A stretch of DNA of 60,154 nucleotides from Oscillospiraceae bacterium (GTDB lineage Bacteria > Bacillota > Clostridia > UBA1381 > UBA9506). The position numbers were made by a program, and so were the translations under genes. Each line of letters starts with the position of its first letter. Position 1 is the first letter of the stretch. A model generated the notes under the pieces. The model ran no database searches and was not told the origin of the DNA. It was given only the letters and a program-made list of their open reading frames with translations. Shown here piece after piece: positions 1 to 9,176 of the stretch. The stretch spans positions 1-60,154 of the forward strand of contig SVKI01000007.1 in the NCBI GenBank assembly GCA_015068555.1, read 5' to 3'.

Positions 1-694
1 TTTCGCTATCATATCTGTCAAGATATGCAGCACCCTGCAAAACGATTCTTAATTTATAAACACCTTTAACATTAACATCAAAATCTATTGGTGTTGTGCC
101 ACCCATAACGGAGGGGGAAGTATATAATAATTTATCATCACCAAAAACCTGTATTCTTGAAGCACATTCAATACGATCTTTATTTTCTTTTGTTAAGAAA
201 TATGTTCCTTTAAAGTGCGTATAATCACCATTTAACAAATAAGTGACATCTCCTCTATCCAAAGTTATCTGATTTTTATAAACACTTCCATCATTAGCCA
301 CTTCTGAGGTTTCATAGCCATTAACATCTTTATAAGTAGATACATCATTTATGAATGTTTCCAAATCTTTTAACCACACAGATGGTTGTTCAATCTCTTT
401 GTTTTCGCCAATATAAACTGTTTGTGTTGCTCCGTCCCAAGAAACCGCCTTATTAAGTGCGTTTGATACTGCACGAACAGGCAGATATGTTGTGCCGTCA
501 ATGATGAAGGGCTCAACAGTGTTGCCCTGTGCGTCTTTTAAATCTGCCTGTTTGCCGTCAATAACAACTTTGATGTTGTTATAAAGCAATTCTGCTGATT
601 TTGTTACCTTTTCTGCCATTGTAGGAATTGTGCCGACCACAAGAGATGTAAGCACAACACCGACAACGAAACCTTTTAATTTTTCTTTAAGCAT
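1..694 (-). CDS. Stalk-domain secreted protein with NPCBM-like C-terminus (partial)
   Basis: The gene runs off the left edge of the window, so only the first 231 codons are visible. I read it by hand from the ATG at 692-694, which is preceded on the minus strand by GAGG at good spacing. The product starts MLKEKLKGFVVGVVLTSLVV, a signal peptide. Residues about 40-95 match the copper-amine-oxidase-N-like 'stalk' domain (VVIDGKQ, then TYLPVRAVSNAL and the closing TVYIG). The segment after residue about 105 resembles an NPCBM carbohydrate-binding fold (ITLDRGDVTYLLNG, TYFLTKEN, VYKLRIVLQG). It is probably an exported cell-surface or carbohydrate-binding protein. Substrate unknown. Confidence 0.75.
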   Translation of the reverse strand, partial: MLKEKLKGFVVGVVLTSLVVGTIPTMAEKVTKSAELLYNNIKVVIDGKQADLKDAQGNTVEPFIIDGTTYLPVRAVSNALNKAVSWDGATQTVYIGENKEIEQPSVWLKDLETFINDVSTYKDVNGYETSEVANDGSVYKNQITLDRGDVTYLLNGDYTHFKGTYFLTKENKDRIECASRIQVFGDDKLLYTSPSVMGGTTPIDFDVNVKGVYKLRIVLQGAAYLDRYDSE

Positions 695-726
695 AATTTA
701 TGACCTCATTTCATAATTTTTCTTTT

Positions 727-755
727 ATTGTATCACATAGCTGTATTTTAGTCAA
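727..755 (-). promoter_or_regulatory. Sigma-A promoter of the stalk-domain gene
   Basis: On the minus strand, -35 TTGACT (750-755) and -10 TACAAT (727-732) are separated by 17 nt. The -10 lies about 33 nt upstream of the ATG of the partial gene at 694. Confidence 0.75.
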
Positions 756-839
756 TACAAAATGAATACATTTATAACATGTTTATAATATATTTTTTCG
801 AATATATAGATAATATAATTATATTAAGGAGTGAATATA

Positions 840-1022
840 ATGGCTAAAACAGTTATAAAGATAAATAAAAAGGGCGATGACGGCTACAAAGTAATTTCTG
901 TCCGTATCAAAGAAGGTACTTTACAGAAAATAGATGATTTATCACAGAAAAGCAATCGCTCCAGAAATGAACTGATCAATATAATACTTGAAAACTCTGT
1001 TGATGATGTAGAAATCAACTAA
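840..1022 (+). CDS. Small ribbon-helix-helix DNA-binding protein
   Basis: This 60-residue protein begins MAKTVIKINKKGDDGYKVIS. The strand segment YKVISVRIKEGTLQKID and helix pair LSQKSNRSRNELINIILEN fit the CopG/Arc/MetJ ribbon-helix-helix fold, which binds DNA as a dimer. An in-frame GTG lies at 831, but AAGGAG at 826-831 overlaps it and sits 8 nt before the ATG at 840, so I chose 840. No toxin or relaxase partner follows; the gene ends at a terminator and stands alone. It is probably a small transcription regulator, perhaps left over from a mobile element. The family is clear, the target is not. Confidence 0.75.
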   Translation: MAKTVIKINKKGDDGYKVISVRIKEGTLQKIDDLSQKSNRSRNELINIILENSVDDVEIN

Positions 1023-1074
1023 ATAATTATTATTTTAATAATTTCAAATGAAAACATTATATATTTAATTATTT

Positions 1075-1107
1075 GACTGCACAAAAAGGCTTGTGCGGTC
1101 TTTTTTT
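1075..1107 (+). terminator. Intrinsic terminator of the RHH gene
   Basis: Stem GACTGCACAA (1075-1084) pairs with TTGTGCGGTC (1091-1100), with one G-U pair and a 6-nt loop, followed by seven T. Confidence 0.85.
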
Positions 1108-1161
1108 ATCCTCCGAAATTTTCAAATTATAAATTACTACCCCAAAAGCATACCATTAAAA

Positions 1162-1219
1162 GATTGATGAATGAACCTCAACAGGTCAAACCTGTTGGCG
1201 TTCGTTTCATTCACCAATC
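1162..1219. repeat. Long imperfect hairpin
   Basis: Outer arms 1162-1175 and 1206-1219 (GATTGATGAATGAA against TTCATTCACCAATC) pair with one mismatch. Inside them CAACAGGT (1179-1186) and ACCTGTTG (1190-1197) pair perfectly around a 3-nt loop. The 8-nt unpaired stretch at 1198-1205 makes an asymmetric internal loop. No T-run follows. It could be a small RNA, a MITE remnant or a recombination site; I do not recognise it. Confidence 0.5.
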
Positions 1220-1280
1220 AGACCAATAAAACACAGGAAGACTAGATAAATGATAGAGCAAAAACTATTAAAAGGAACAT

Positions 1281-1481
1281 TTGAAAAAAGATTTACTCTT
1301 AAATACACAATCAAAGCAGAAGTTGAAAAAATCTCCAAAGCAATTTTTTATTGTCCTTATAGCAATCTTTCGGCTGATGACTGTCATTATTGCAGTCATT
1401 TTCACAATCATTTTTGTTTTTAAAAAAATTTATTCAATTCACTATAAAACCTCCTATATAAAACTATACTCTGGCATATAG
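1281..1481 (+). CDS. Doubtful small membrane protein
   Basis: A possible 66-residue ORF starting at TTG 1281, with AAAAGGA at 1270-1276 just upstream. The product has a basic N-terminus (KKDLLLNTQSKQKLKKSPKQ) and one hydrophobic segment at about residues 21-47 (FFIVLIAIFRLMTVIIAVIF). I recognise no family. The low-complexity AT-rich sequence and TTG start mean it may not be a gene. Confidence 0.3.
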   Translation: MKKDLLLNTQSKQKLKKSPKQFFIVLIAIFRLMTVIIAVIFTIIFVFKKIYSIHYKTSYIKLYSGI

Positions 1482-1743
1482 GGTCGTTTTACACTGTATG
1501 ATTTTTCTTTACAAAACGACACTTGCCTTAACTTAATTCATAAATACCTAATTTTGTCATTTTTTACCTGCACTTTCCCAAAATATAAAAAGCACATTTT
1601 GATCTTACTCAAAATGTGCTCAAAATACATGTTACTATTGACATGTACTGACTATGAATTTCTGTTTTGGTGACACAGGCAAATGATAATGGTGCATTTA
1701 AAAATAAGCGTTACGAAAGCAAAGCTACCTTAACCTCTTCTTA
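1482..1743. other. Gene-free stretch
   Basis: No convincing ORF. The only structure I see is a perfect 12-bp stem at 1591-1602/1609-1620 (AGCACATTTTGA / TCAAAATGTGCT) with a 6-nt loop. On the minus strand it is followed by a T-rich run, so it could act as a terminator for leftward transcription. Confidence 0.5.
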
Positions 1744-1792
1744 TTCACTATTACTTCAAAATCGACAAAGGCGATTTTGGGGAAATAGTGAA
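1744..1792. repeat. Hairpin repeat, MITE-like
   Basis: TTCACTATT (1744-1752) pairs with AATAGTGAA (1784-1792), and inside it AAAATCG (1758-1764) pairs with CGATTTT (1772-1778). The start AAAATCGACAA recurs at the next hairpin (1812-1822), suggesting two related units side by side. Sequences of this sort (short tracts rich in TTCACTATT) are, from memory, common dispersed repeats in gut Clostridia. Confidence 0.5.
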
Positions 1793-1811
1793 GAGTGAAT
1801 AGGTAATAAGT

Positions 1812-1843
1812 AAAATCGACAAGATTCAAATGAATCTTGTCGA
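1812..1843 (-). terminator. Probable terminator of the tRNA gene
   Basis: A perfect 13-bp stem, TCGACAAGATTCA (1816-1828) with TGAATCTTGTCGA (1831-1843), only 4 nt past the tRNA CCA end. Read on the minus strand it is followed by TTTTA (1811-1815). Confidence 0.65.
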
Positions 1844-1847
1844 CTTT

Positions 1848-1924
1848 TGGTGGGCCATCACGGACTCGAACCGCGGACCATCCGGTTATGAGCCGGGGGC
1901 TCTAACCAACTGAGCTAATGGCCC
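1848..1924 (-). tRNA. tRNA-Ile(CAU), lysidine type (or elongator Met)
   Basis: A 77-nt cloverleaf with encoded CCA. The acceptor stem is GGGCCAT/ATGGCCC, the D-arm TAGCTCAGTTGGTTAGAGC, the anticodon loop CTCATAA and the T-loop TTCGAGTC. The anticodon is CAT. The G1-C72 pair excludes a normal bacterial initiator. The CTCATAA loop and D-arm resemble the Bacillus tRNA-Ile read as AUA after TilS lysidine modification, rather than elongator Met, whose loop is usually TTCATAC. The Ile assignment is an inference from these similarities. Confidence 0.85.
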
Positions 1925-1945
1925 CTGTACAAATCGTACTTAACT

Positions 1946-1974
1946 ATTATATCAAGTTTTTTATAAATTGTCAA
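1946..1974 (-). promoter_or_regulatory. Consensus sigma-A promoter of the tRNA gene
   Basis: Minus strand TTGACA (1969-1974), 17-nt spacer, TATAAT (1946-1951): a perfect match to the vegetative consensus, ending about 21 nt before the tRNA 5' end. Confidence 0.9.
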
Positions 1975-2057
1975 CTGTTATCTGCTGAATAATTTCAAAA
2001 ACACCGATTAAAAAACCTCCCACGGTATATGCCGAGTGTCTTTAAGGATAGAGATAT

Positions 2058-2191
2058 AGCCTTCCCTGTGTAAGGGAAGGTGGCAAAACCATAGGTTTTG
2101 ACGGAAGGGTTGTCAACTACAATCCCTCAGTCAAATCAAAGATTTGACAACTCCCTCGCGTGCCCCGAAGGGGTATTACACAAGGGAGCCT
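2058..2191. repeat. Multi-hairpin MITE-like element
   Basis: A 134-bp string of small hairpins: CTTCCC/GGGAAG (2061-2066/2074-2079), CAAAACC/GGTTTTG (2084-2090/2094-2100), GTCAAATC/GATTTGAC (2130-2137/2141-2148) and CCCC/GGGG (2163-2166/2170-2173). Its ends, AGCCTTCCCTGTGTAA and TTACACAAGGGAGCCT, form imperfect terminal inverted repeats. No ORF. Such elements are common in gut Clostridia genomes, from memory. Confidence 0.65.
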
Positions 2192-2193
2192 GA

Positions 2194-2228
2194 AAAACCC
2201 CTTGATTTCTATGAAATCAAGGGGTTTT
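2194..2228 (-). terminator. Strong terminator of the SLH-glucosaminidase gene
   Basis: Perfect 16-bp stem AAAACCCCTTGATTTC (2194-2209) / GAAATCAAGGGGTTTT (2213-2228), loop TAT. Being A-rich at one foot and T-rich at the other, it can terminate in both directions. It lies 50 nt past the stop at 2279. Confidence 0.75.
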
Positions 2229-2278
2229 GTATCCTTAAGAACATTCCGCATATTAGCACCGTGGGAGATTTCTAACTG

Positions 2279-3439
2279 TCAATTACCCATCATGGGATTA
2301 ATATAACGCACAACCATGCTGTAGCCATAGGTGTGTTCCGGTGCCCACTTGTTACCAAGCTCTTCAACTGTTGTAACGGTACCGGCCCAGGCTGTTCGAC
2401 ATGCAACGTGATAGCGTCCGTGTGGTTCGCCGACAGGTTCTAAGCCTAAATAGGCTGACATATGGTTAAAGTGTGCGCGCACACCGTCATCAGGCGTTTC
2501 AAAGGTTTCATGGTCTTCGGTTTTATCACCGGTTGCTGTAGCTGTTTTAATACCGGCCCAGTTATTCTGCTCAGGCACGACCCGGCCACCGTATTTGCCG
2601 TAGCCGGTTTCTTTTGCAGCCTGTGCATATAATACCTCAGGGCGTATGCCGGTGATTTCACCATATTTCCAATAAATATCGGCAATGTCAATGAAGCGCT
2701 GATGGGCACCGCGTTCTTTTGCCCATTCTTTAGCACGCTCTAAGCTCACCTGTGACTCGGCAACAATAGGTGTATTGGTAACAAAAATAAGCTCACCCTT
2801 GCCTTGGCGAATCAGCATCATTCTGTGGATAAACACAGCAGCCTCGGCACGTGTCACCGGTTCGTCGGGTCTTATGTAGCCTTTATCCCCGCGCAAAATA
2901 CCGCGTTCTACGGCAATCGTCACCTGCGTTCTGATGGAATCCTTCACATCATCTGCATCTACGAAGCAATCATCTAAAACAGCGGCATTTAGAAGGTTGG
3001 ATGATGCCGAAAGGCCCATGCCGTTTATAATGGTAGCGGCAACTTCCTGGCGTATAAAGCCTTTTTCCGGCATAAACTTGTTTCCGCTTTCGGTGGGGAA
3101 GTGCTCTTTAACTGCTTCAATGTAGTCAAAAGACCAGCGGTCAGTCGGCACATCGTCAAAGCTTTGCTCGCTGATTTCGCCGGGCTCGATGGAAAGAGCG
3201 AGCGAGAGCATTTTGGCAAACTGCTCTTTAGTTACGGTTTCGTCAGGGGCGAAATGCTGACCGTCGACACCGTTGATAATCCCTTCATCACACAAAGCGC
3301 CAATGGCTTCTTGTGCCCAGCTATGATGCTCGGTTATGTCGGTAAAATCTGATACATTTTGGGGGTTTGCTTGTATGGTTGTGGCAGAACTTAAGAAAAG
3401 TGCCACGGTGAGTGATAAAAACAAAAGTTTTTTAAGCAT
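2279..3439 (-). CDS. SLH-domain surface glucosaminidase
   Basis: 386 residues, exported. Residues 1-25 (MLKKLLFLSLTVALFLSSAT...) are a signal peptide. Three SLH repeats follow at about 30-80, 95-145 and 155-210, the first with the usual FTDI...WAQEAI...GIINGVDG...FAPDETVTKEQFAKM pattern. SLH domains bind pyruvylated wall polymers. The C-terminal 150 residues carry the lysozyme-like motif LYAQAAKETGYGKYGG and NNWAGIK, typical of endo-beta-N-acetylglucosaminidases that cleave peptidoglycan. AGGAGG lies before the ATG at 3439. The gene follows prfB by 51 nt on the same strand and may be partly cotranscribed with secA-prfB. Likely role: wall turnover at the cell surface. Confidence 0.85.
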   Translation of the reverse strand: MLKKLLFLSLTVALFLSSATTIQANPQNVSDFTDITEHHSWAQEAIGALCDEGIINGVDGQHFAPDETVTKEQFAKMLSLALSIEPGEISEQSFDDVPTDRWSFDYIEAVKEHFPTESGNKFMPEKGFIRQEVAATIINGMGLSASSNLLNAAVLDDCFVDADDVKDSIRTQVTIAVERGILRGDKGYIRPDEPVTRAEAAVFIHRMMLIRQGKGELIFVTNTPIVAESQVSLERAKEWAKERGAHQRFIDIADIYWKYGEITGIRPEVLYAQAAKETGYGKYGGRVVPEQNNWAGIKTATATGDKTEDHETFETPDDGVRAHFNHMSAYLGLEPVGEPHGRYHVACRTAWAGTVTTVEELGNKWAPEHTYGYSMVVRYINPMMGN

Positions 3440-3490
3440 TGGCCTGTCCTCCTGTTACTATATCATATGTGGAGCCTGTATGGGTTATGC

Positions 3491-4612
3491 CTATTTTAAA
3501 TTTAAAGTGCCGAGACTGGCAGCTTTTAAGTAGGCGTTGATAAACGGATCTAAGTCTCCATCCATCACAGCGCCGATGTTACCGGTTTCACAATCGGTGC
3601 GATGGTCTTTTACCATGCTGTAGGGATGGAACACATAGGAACGAATCTGGCTGCCCCAGGCAATGTCTTTCATATCGCCCTTTAGGTCCTCAATTTTTTC
3701 TTTGTGTGCTCGTTCTGCCATTTCTACCAATTTAGCTTTTAACATCTTCATGGCCGTATCCTTGTTCTGGTGCTGTGAACGCTCATTCTGGCAGGCAACC
3801 ACAACACCGGTCGGGATATGTGTGATGCGGATGGCAGAGTCGGTTTTATTAACGTGCTGTCCGCCGGCACCGCCGGAACGGAAGGTGTCAATTTTTAAAT
3901 CGTCGGGGTTAATTTGCACATCAATATCATCGCTGATTTCCGGCATAACATCTACAGAAACAAAAGATGTATGACGGCGACCGGCGGCATCAAAGGGAGA
4001 AATGCGCACCAAGCGGTGCACGCCCTTTTCAGCCTTAGCATAGCCATAGGCGTTTTCGCCGGTGAACTGAATGGTTACGCTTTTTACGCCGGCTTCGTCA
4101 CCGGCCAAATAGTCAAGTGTCTCTACAGTGAATCCACGGCGTTCACCCCAGTGTTGATACATACGCAAGAGCATTTCAGCCCAATCCTGCGCCTCGGTAC
4201 CACCGGCACCGGGGTGGATGGAGATAATGGCGTTATTAGCATCATACTTGCCAGAGAGAAGAGTTTCTAACCGGAGCGTTTCTATCTCTTCAGAGACGGC
4301 GGTAAAGCTTGCGGAAAGCTCTTCTAAAAGCGATTCGTCGCCTTCTTCAATGGCTAATTCACAAAGGGTTAATGCATCTTCCCAGTTGGTATACAGCGTG
4401 GTGTAGCGTTCTACCTTACCTTTTAATTGTTTTAACGTTTGCAGGGTTTTCTGAGAGGCCTCCATATCGTTCCAAAAATCGGCATCAGATGATTTTTTTT
4501 CAAGCTCCTCAATTTCCTGTTCGCTTTTTGCAATTTCAAGAGATTCTTTCAGTTCAACAATTTCCTTTTCCATTGCAATCAGGTCGAGTCGGTACTGGTC
4601 AAATTCTATCAT
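3491..4612 (-). CDS. prfB: Peptide chain release factor 2
   Basis: 373 residues, full length for RF2, which releases peptides at UAA and UGA. The codon-recognition motif SPF is in [15 protein letters not shown], and the peptidyl-tRNA hydrolysis motif GGQ in [15 protein letters not shown]. It lies 36 nt after secA, the classical secA-prfB pair. Most prfB genes carry an in-frame UGA near codon 25, bypassed by a programmed +1 frameshift. Here the alignable position reads TCT CTT GAA ATT (S-L-E-I), continuous with no stop and no upstream AGGGGG-like site, so the gene is read without frameshifting. The start at 4612 has GGATT-type weak Shine-Dalgarno pairing. Confidence 0.97.
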   Translation of the reverse strand: MIEFDQYRLDLIAMEKEIVELKESLEIAKSEQEIEELEKKSSDADFWNDMEASQKTLQTLKQLKGKVERYTTLYTNWEDALTLCELAIEEGDESLLEELSASFTAVSEEIETLRLETLLSGKYDANNAIISIHPGAGGTEAQDWAEMLLRMYQHWGERRGFTVETLDYLAGDEAGVKSVTIQFTGENAYGYAKAEKGVHRLVRISPFDAAGRRHTSFVSVDVMPEISDDIDVQINPDDLKIDTFRSGGAGGQHVNKTDSAIRITHIPTGVVVACQNERSQHQNKDTAMKMLKAKLVEMAERAHKEKIEDLKGDMKDIAWGSQIRSYVFHPYSMVKDHRTDCETGNIGAVMDGDLDPFINAYLKAASLGTLNLK

Positions 4613-4648
4613 GATTTCAATCCTTCCATGGTGTTTTACAAATGGCGA

Positions 4649-7384
4649 TTATTCTTCATTCGCGCCACAGCATTTTTTGTATTTTTTGCCGGAGCCGCAG
4701 GGGCAGGGGTCGTTGCGTCCGGTCTTTTCATTTTTGCTTTGAACGGGTTTTTTCTCTGTTTCGCCGGCTAATCCTGCGTGCACAGGCTCTGCCGCCATTT
4801 TACGCTCGGGTGGAGCCTCCAGGCGGGCACGGAACAGGTATTTAACCGTATCTTCGCGAATGGCGGCAATCATTTCGTCAAACATGTTAAGGCCCTCGAA
4901 TTTAAATTCAATCACAGGGTCGCGCTGGGCATAGGCGCGCAGACTGATGCCGTTTCTGAGCTGGTCCATATCGTCTATGTGGTCCATCCACTTGTTATCC
5001 ACTGTTTTCAGCAAGATGACGCGTTCTAATTCGCGCATATTTTCAGGTGAAAACTCAGCCTCTTTTGCTTCATATAAAGCAAGGCCTGCGTTATACAGCT
5101 TTTCGCGGAGTTCTTCTTTATCTAGATACTCCAGTTCATCGCGCGTAAATGTAACCATACCGGCAGGGAGGTAAATGGATTCTAAATATTCCATCAGGCC
5201 TGCAAGGTTCCATTCATCAGCGGCTTCGCTGCTGCCGGTAAAGCGGTCGACGGCCTCGCAGATTAAATCGCGCAGCATGTTTAAGATGCTGTCTTTCACG
5301 TTGTTGCCGTCTAACACGGTCTGACGCTGGCTGTAAATCAGTTCGCGCTGTTGGTTCATCACATCGTCATACTGCAGCACATGCTTACGAATCTGGAAGT
5401 TGCGACCCTCAACGCGTTTTTGCGCGTTTTCAATCGCACCGGAAAGCCATTTATGCTCGATGGGCTGATCCTCCTCCAGGCCTAAAGCGTTTGCCATGGT
5501 GCTCATGCGATCAGAACCAAAAAGACGCATTAAATCATCTTCTAAGGAAACAAAGAAGCGGGAATAACCGGGGTCACCCTGACGGCCGGCACGACCGCGC
5601 AGCTGGTTATCAATACGACGGGATTCGTGACGCTCGGTACCGATGATAAACAGGCCACCGGCAGCACGTACCTTTTCTGCCTCGGGTGTAATCTGTGCCT
5701 TATATTGCTCGTATAATTCGGCATATAAGCGGCGTGCTTCGATGATTTCTTCGTTATCGGTATCGGCAAAGCCTGTGGCCTCGGAAATCATATCTTCCTC
5801 GTAGCCACGGCGCTTCATTTCATGCTTTGCCATAAATTCAGCATTACCGCCCAGCATAATATCTGTACCGCGGCCTGCCATGTTGGTGGCGATTGTAACA
5901 GCACCGGGTTTGCCGGCCTGGGCCACAATTTCTGCCTCTTTTTCGTGATGCTTGGCATTGAGCACCTCGTGCTTGATGCCACGGCGTTTTAACATAGCCG
6001 ATAAAAGCTCTGATTTTTCAATGGTAATGGTACCCACCAAAACAGGCTGATTTTTTTCGTGACATTCTACAACCTGTTCCACAACGGCATTTAATTTTCC
6101 ACGTTCGTTTTTGTAGACTGTATCGGGCAGGTCTTTTCGAATCATTTCGCGATTGGTGGGAATTTCGATAACATCTAGCTTGTAAATATCCTGAAATTCT
6201 ACTTCTTCTGTCTGCGCCGTACCCGTCATACCGGAGAGCTTTTTATACAGACGGAAATAGTTCTGAAAGGTGATGGTAGCAAGGGTTTTGCTTTCACGTT
6301 CAACCTTCACGCCCTCTTTGGCTTCAATGGCCTGGTGCAGACCGTCAGAGTAGCGGCGACCGTGCATCAAACGGCCGGTGAATTCATCCACGATGATGAT
6401 TTCACCGTCTTTATTCACATAGTCTTTATCCAGGTGCATCACGCCATGGGCGCGAATGGCCTGGTTGATGTGATGCTGCAGGGTCATGTTTTCAGGGTCA
6501 GAGTAGTTTTCTAAATGAAAGGCTTTTTCAGCCTTGGCAATACCTCGTTTGGTTAAGGTGGCATTGTGCGCCTTTTCATCGACAATGTAATCGGCTTCAA
6601 TGTTATCATCAAGCTGTTTATTGTCTGACTCGACCACACGATGACAGGAGAGGCCACGGACAAAACGGTCGACTATATGGTAAAGCTCGGTTGACTTGTC
6701 GCCAACACCCGAAATAATCAGCGGGGTTCTGGCTTCATCGATTAAGATGGAGTCCACTTCGTCGACGATAGCATAATGCTGACCGCGTTGCACCATCTGG
6801 TCTTTATAAATCACCATGTTATCACGCAGATAGTCAAAACCAAATTCGTTATTGGTGCCGTAGGTGATATCGGCTTCATAGTTTGCACGTCTGTCTTGTG
6901 GTGCAATATCGTGAATGATTAAGCCGACGGAGAGACCTAAAAACTTAAATACTTTTCCCATCCATTCGCTGTCACGCTTGGCCAGATAATCATTGACGGT
7001 AACAATGTGCACACCTTTTCCTTCTAATGCGTTAAGGTAAGCCGGCAGGGTAGAAACCAGAGTTTTGCCTTCGCCGGTCTTCATTTCAGCAATACGGCCC
7101 TGATGGAGCACGATACCACCTAAAATCTGCACATAAAAATGCTTCATACCCAACACACGCCATGCGGCCTCACGCACGGTGGCAAAGGCCTCGGGCAAAA
7201 GGTCGTCAAGGGTTTCGCCTGCAGCAAGGCGGGCTTTAAAATCCTGCGTTTTACCTTTGAGTTCAGCATCGGAAAGAGCAGAAAATTCATCTTCGAGGCT
7301 CATGACCCGGTCGGCAAGCGGACGAATCCGTTTCAGCTCACGATCGCTATATTTACCTATAATTTTTTCTAAAATTTTTTTCAT
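4649..7384 (-). CDS. secA: Preprotein translocase ATPase SecA
   Basis: About 911 residues, the motor that drives secretory proteins through SecYEG. Walker A is MKTGEGKT (about 101-108); DEAD-type Walker B and following helix read [19 protein letters not shown]. The preprotein cross-linking, helical scaffold and wing regions are all present. The C-terminus ends in the SecB/zinc-binding SEC-C motif [16 protein letters not shown]. An upstream TTG (7405) and ATG (7396) are in frame, but the ribosome site AAAGGA (7397-7402) overlaps both, so the ATG at 7384 ([10 protein letters not shown]) is the likely start. It is first in the secA-prfB unit. Confidence 0.97.
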   Translation of the reverse strand: MKKILEKIIGKYSDRELKRIRPLADRVMSLEDEFSALSDAELKGKTQDFKARLAAGETLDDLLPEAFATVREAAWRVLGMKHFYVQILGGIVLHQGRIAEMKTGEGKTLVSTLPAYLNALEGKGVHIVTVNDYLAKRDSEWMGKVFKFLGLSVGLIIHDIAPQDRRANYEADITYGTNNEFGFDYLRDNMVIYKDQMVQRGQHYAIVDEVDSILIDEARTPLIISGVGDKSTELYHIVDRFVRGLSCHRVVESDNKQLDDNIEADYIVDEKAHNATLTKRGIAKAEKAFHLENYSDPENMTLQHHINQAIRAHGVMHLDKDYVNKDGEIIIVDEFTGRLMHGRRYSDGLHQAIEAKEGVKVERESKTLATITFQNYFRLYKKLSGMTGTAQTEEVEFQDIYKLDVIEIPTNREMIRKDLPDTVYKNERGKLNAVVEQVVECHEKNQPVLVGTITIEKSELLSAMLKRRGIKHEVLNAKHHEKEAEIVAQAGKPGAVTIATNMAGRGTDIMLGGNAEFMAKHEMKRRGYEEDMISEATGFADTDNEEIIEARRLYAELYEQYKAQITPEAEKVRAAGGLFIIGTERHESRRIDNQLRGRAGRQGDPGYSRFFVSLEDDLMRLFGSDRMSTMANALGLEEDQPIEHKWLSGAIENAQKRVEGRNFQIRKHVLQYDDVMNQQRELIYSQRQTVLDGNNVKDSILNMLRDLICEAVDRFTGSSEAADEWNLAGLMEYLESIYLPAGMVTFTRDELEYLDKEELREKLYNAGLALYEAKEAEFSPENMRELERVILLKTVDNKWMDHIDDMDQLRNGISLRAYAQRDPVIEFKFEGLNMFDEMIAAIREDTVKYLFRARLEAPPERKMAAEPVHAGLAGETEKKPVQSKNEKTGRNDPCPCGSGKKYKKCCGANEE

Positions 7385-7426
7385 GCTTTGATTCATTCCT
7401 TTCAAGTAAAAGGCACTTCACCTTAT

Positions 7427-7455
7427 AGTATACCACAAAACAGGGAATTGGTAAA
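7427..7455 (-). promoter_or_regulatory. secA promoter
   Basis: Minus strand -35 TTTACC (7450-7455), 17-nt spacer, -10 TATACT (7427-7432), about 43 nt upstream of the secA ATG. The remaining gap to rho (7456-7758) holds the rho promoter and otherwise no gene. Confidence 0.7.
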
Positions 7456-7592
7456 GTTATTTCTAAAATAAATATCAGCAAATTAACAATTCTGTCACAC
7501 TTGACAAAACAGGACAAAAAAACAGGTTTAAAATTCCGGATTCTCGTGCTTGTTGAATGAGGCGAGATAGGAATTTTTGTGACATTTTAATA

Positions 7593-7621
7593 TTGTACAT
7601 TCATAGCGGTTATGATACAAT
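7593..7621 (+). promoter_or_regulatory. rho promoter
   Basis: -35 TTGTAC (7593-7598), 17-nt spacer, -10 TACAAT (7616-7621). This leaves a leader of about 130 nt before rho, which is in keeping with the known autoregulation of rho in its leader, although no specific attenuator could be identified here. Confidence 0.7.
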
Positions 7622-7758
7622 ATAAGTAAGAAAGTTACAACTCCCTTTTTGTTTTTTAACTTGTATTTTTATAGATTGAGTTAATCCTTACTCGCATTTT
7701 TTATTCTGAGTGTTATATCATTCCCTACAGCAGGACCTATTTACAGGAGGCATATCAT

Positions 7759-9099
7759 TTGAATTTACAAAACAGTAAACTGGATGAATTAAAGCAAATC
7801 GCCAAAGAATTCGGCATTAAAAACATTGCCAAATTAAAAAAGCTGGAATTGATTGAAGCGATTCAAAAACATTCCGCAGAAAGCAGTGAAAAAAAAGCAG
7901 AAGAAACACAAAGTGATGCCCTTTCAGAGCAGAAGGAAAAGGAAGGCAAAAGCGAAGCAAACGGACTTCTTTTACAAAAAGACGATAACTTAGCTGGCGG
8001 AATTTTAGAGGTGCTTGGCGAAGGATACGGATTTTTGCGTGGAGAAAACTACTTATCAACCCCGAAGGATGTGTATGTTTCACCTGTTCAGATTCGTCGA
8101 TTTAATTTAAAAACAGGGGATAAGGTTACAGGCATCTGTCGTGCCCCGCGTGAAGGTGAAAAGTTCCCGGCGCTGATTTATGTGCAGCATGTTAATGACG
8201 ACACGCCGGATAAAGCCATCAGGCGCCGTCCGTTTGAATATTTAACGCCGGTGTTTCCCAATGAAAGATTGCACCTTGAGCATGAGCCCAAGAATGTTTC
8301 CATGCGGCTGGTTGACCTGGTTGCGCCGATTGGTAAGGGTCAGCGCGGTCTGCTTGTGGCACCGCCCAAAGCCGGCAAAACCACCTTATTAAAGCACATT
8401 GCAAACAGTATCGAAGAGAATCACCCCGAGGTGACACTCATCGTTTTATTGATTGATGAACGGCCGGAAGAAGTGACGGATATGAAGCGTTCCATCCGCG
8501 GTGATGTGGTGTATTCCACCTTTGATCAACCGCCCGAGCATCACGCAAAGGTGGCCGAAATTGTGTTGGAACGTGCACAACGCCTTGTGGAACAACGAAA
8601 AGATGTGGTCGTTTTGTTAGATTCTATCACGCGCCTGGCACGCGCCTATAATCTTTTGGTGCCGCCATCGGGCAGAACCCTTTCGGGTGGCCTGGATCCG
8701 GGTGCTTTGTATAAACCGAAAAAGTTTTTCGGCGCGGCGCGAAACATCGAAAACGGCGGCAGTTTAACCATTTTGGCAACGGCTTTGATTGAAACAGGGA
8801 GCCGCATGGATGATGTGATTTTCGAAGAATTTAAGGGAACGGGCAATATGGAGCTCCATTTAGACCGCAAACTGTCAGAAAAACGCATTTTCCCCGCGAT
8901 TGATATCAATAAATCAGGCACGCGCAAAGAAGAACTTTTGCAATCCCCGAAGGAGTTGGAGGCTGTCTGGTCCGTCCGGCGCGACCTTGCCAATAATGCC
9001 GTGCAGGAGACAACGGAACAATTGCTTGGCGTTTTAACCCGTACGAAAAGTAATGAAGAAACCATTGATATATTAATAAACAACCACCAAAAACAATAG
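7759..9099 (+). CDS. rho: Transcription termination factor Rho
   Basis: 446 residues, hexameric RNA helicase that ends transcription on untranslated RNA. Domains in order: helical N-terminus ([20 protein letters not shown]), a charged linker at about 40-75 rich in Lys/Glu, the cold-shock-like primary RNA site (GEGYGFLR, about 87-94), and the RecA-like ATPase with Walker [10 protein letters not shown] (201-209) and Walker [17 protein letters not shown]. The Q-loop and R-loop regions are intact. The start is TTG at 7759, set by AGGAGG at 7745-7750. It is divergent from secA. Confidence 0.97.
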   Translation: MNLQNSKLDELKQIAKEFGIKNIAKLKKLELIEAIQKHSAESSEKKAEETQSDALSEQKEKEGKSEANGLLLQKDDNLAGGILEVLGEGYGFLRGENYLSTPKDVYVSPVQIRRFNLKTGDKVTGICRAPREGEKFPALIYVQHVNDDTPDKAIRRRPFEYLTPVFPNERLHLEHEPKNVSMRLVDLVAPIGKGQRGLLVAPPKAGKTTLLKHIANSIEENHPEVTLIVLLIDERPEEVTDMKRSIRGDVVYSTFDQPPEHHAKVAEIVLERAQRLVEQRKDVVVLLDSITRLARAYNLLVPPSGRTLSGGLDPGALYKPKKFFGAARNIENGGSLTILATALIETGSRMDDVIFEEFKGTGNMELHLDRKLSEKRIFPAIDINKSGTRKEELLQSPKELEAVWSVRRDLANNAVQETTEQLLGVLTRTKSNEETIDILINNHQKQ

Positions 9100-9176
9100 A
9101 ATAAACGATACGATTTCATATGCTGCACACGTACAAGTCATTTTGGCGTAAAGCCTGAAATAAGGAGGGAGTACAT

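Larger units (their letters stand above)
2017..2267. repeat. Composite inverted repeat enclosing a MITE-like insert
   Basis: CTCCCACGGT at 2017-2026 and its complement ACCGTGGGAG at 2258-2267 begin an imperfect inverted repeat of about 35-38 nt per arm that ends in AAGGATA / TATCCTT. Between the arms lie a multi-hairpin element (2058-2191) and a perfect hairpin (2194-2228). The original element was probably one long hairpin, later interrupted. Confidence 0.65.

Noticed and set aside
2058-2191. Possible CRISPR-like repeat tract
   Set aside because: The hairpins differ in sequence and there is no constant repeat with spacers; it is a multi-hairpin element.
9100-9176. Cobalamin riboswitch before cobU
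   Set aside because: The gap is only 77 nt and lacks the conserved B12-box.
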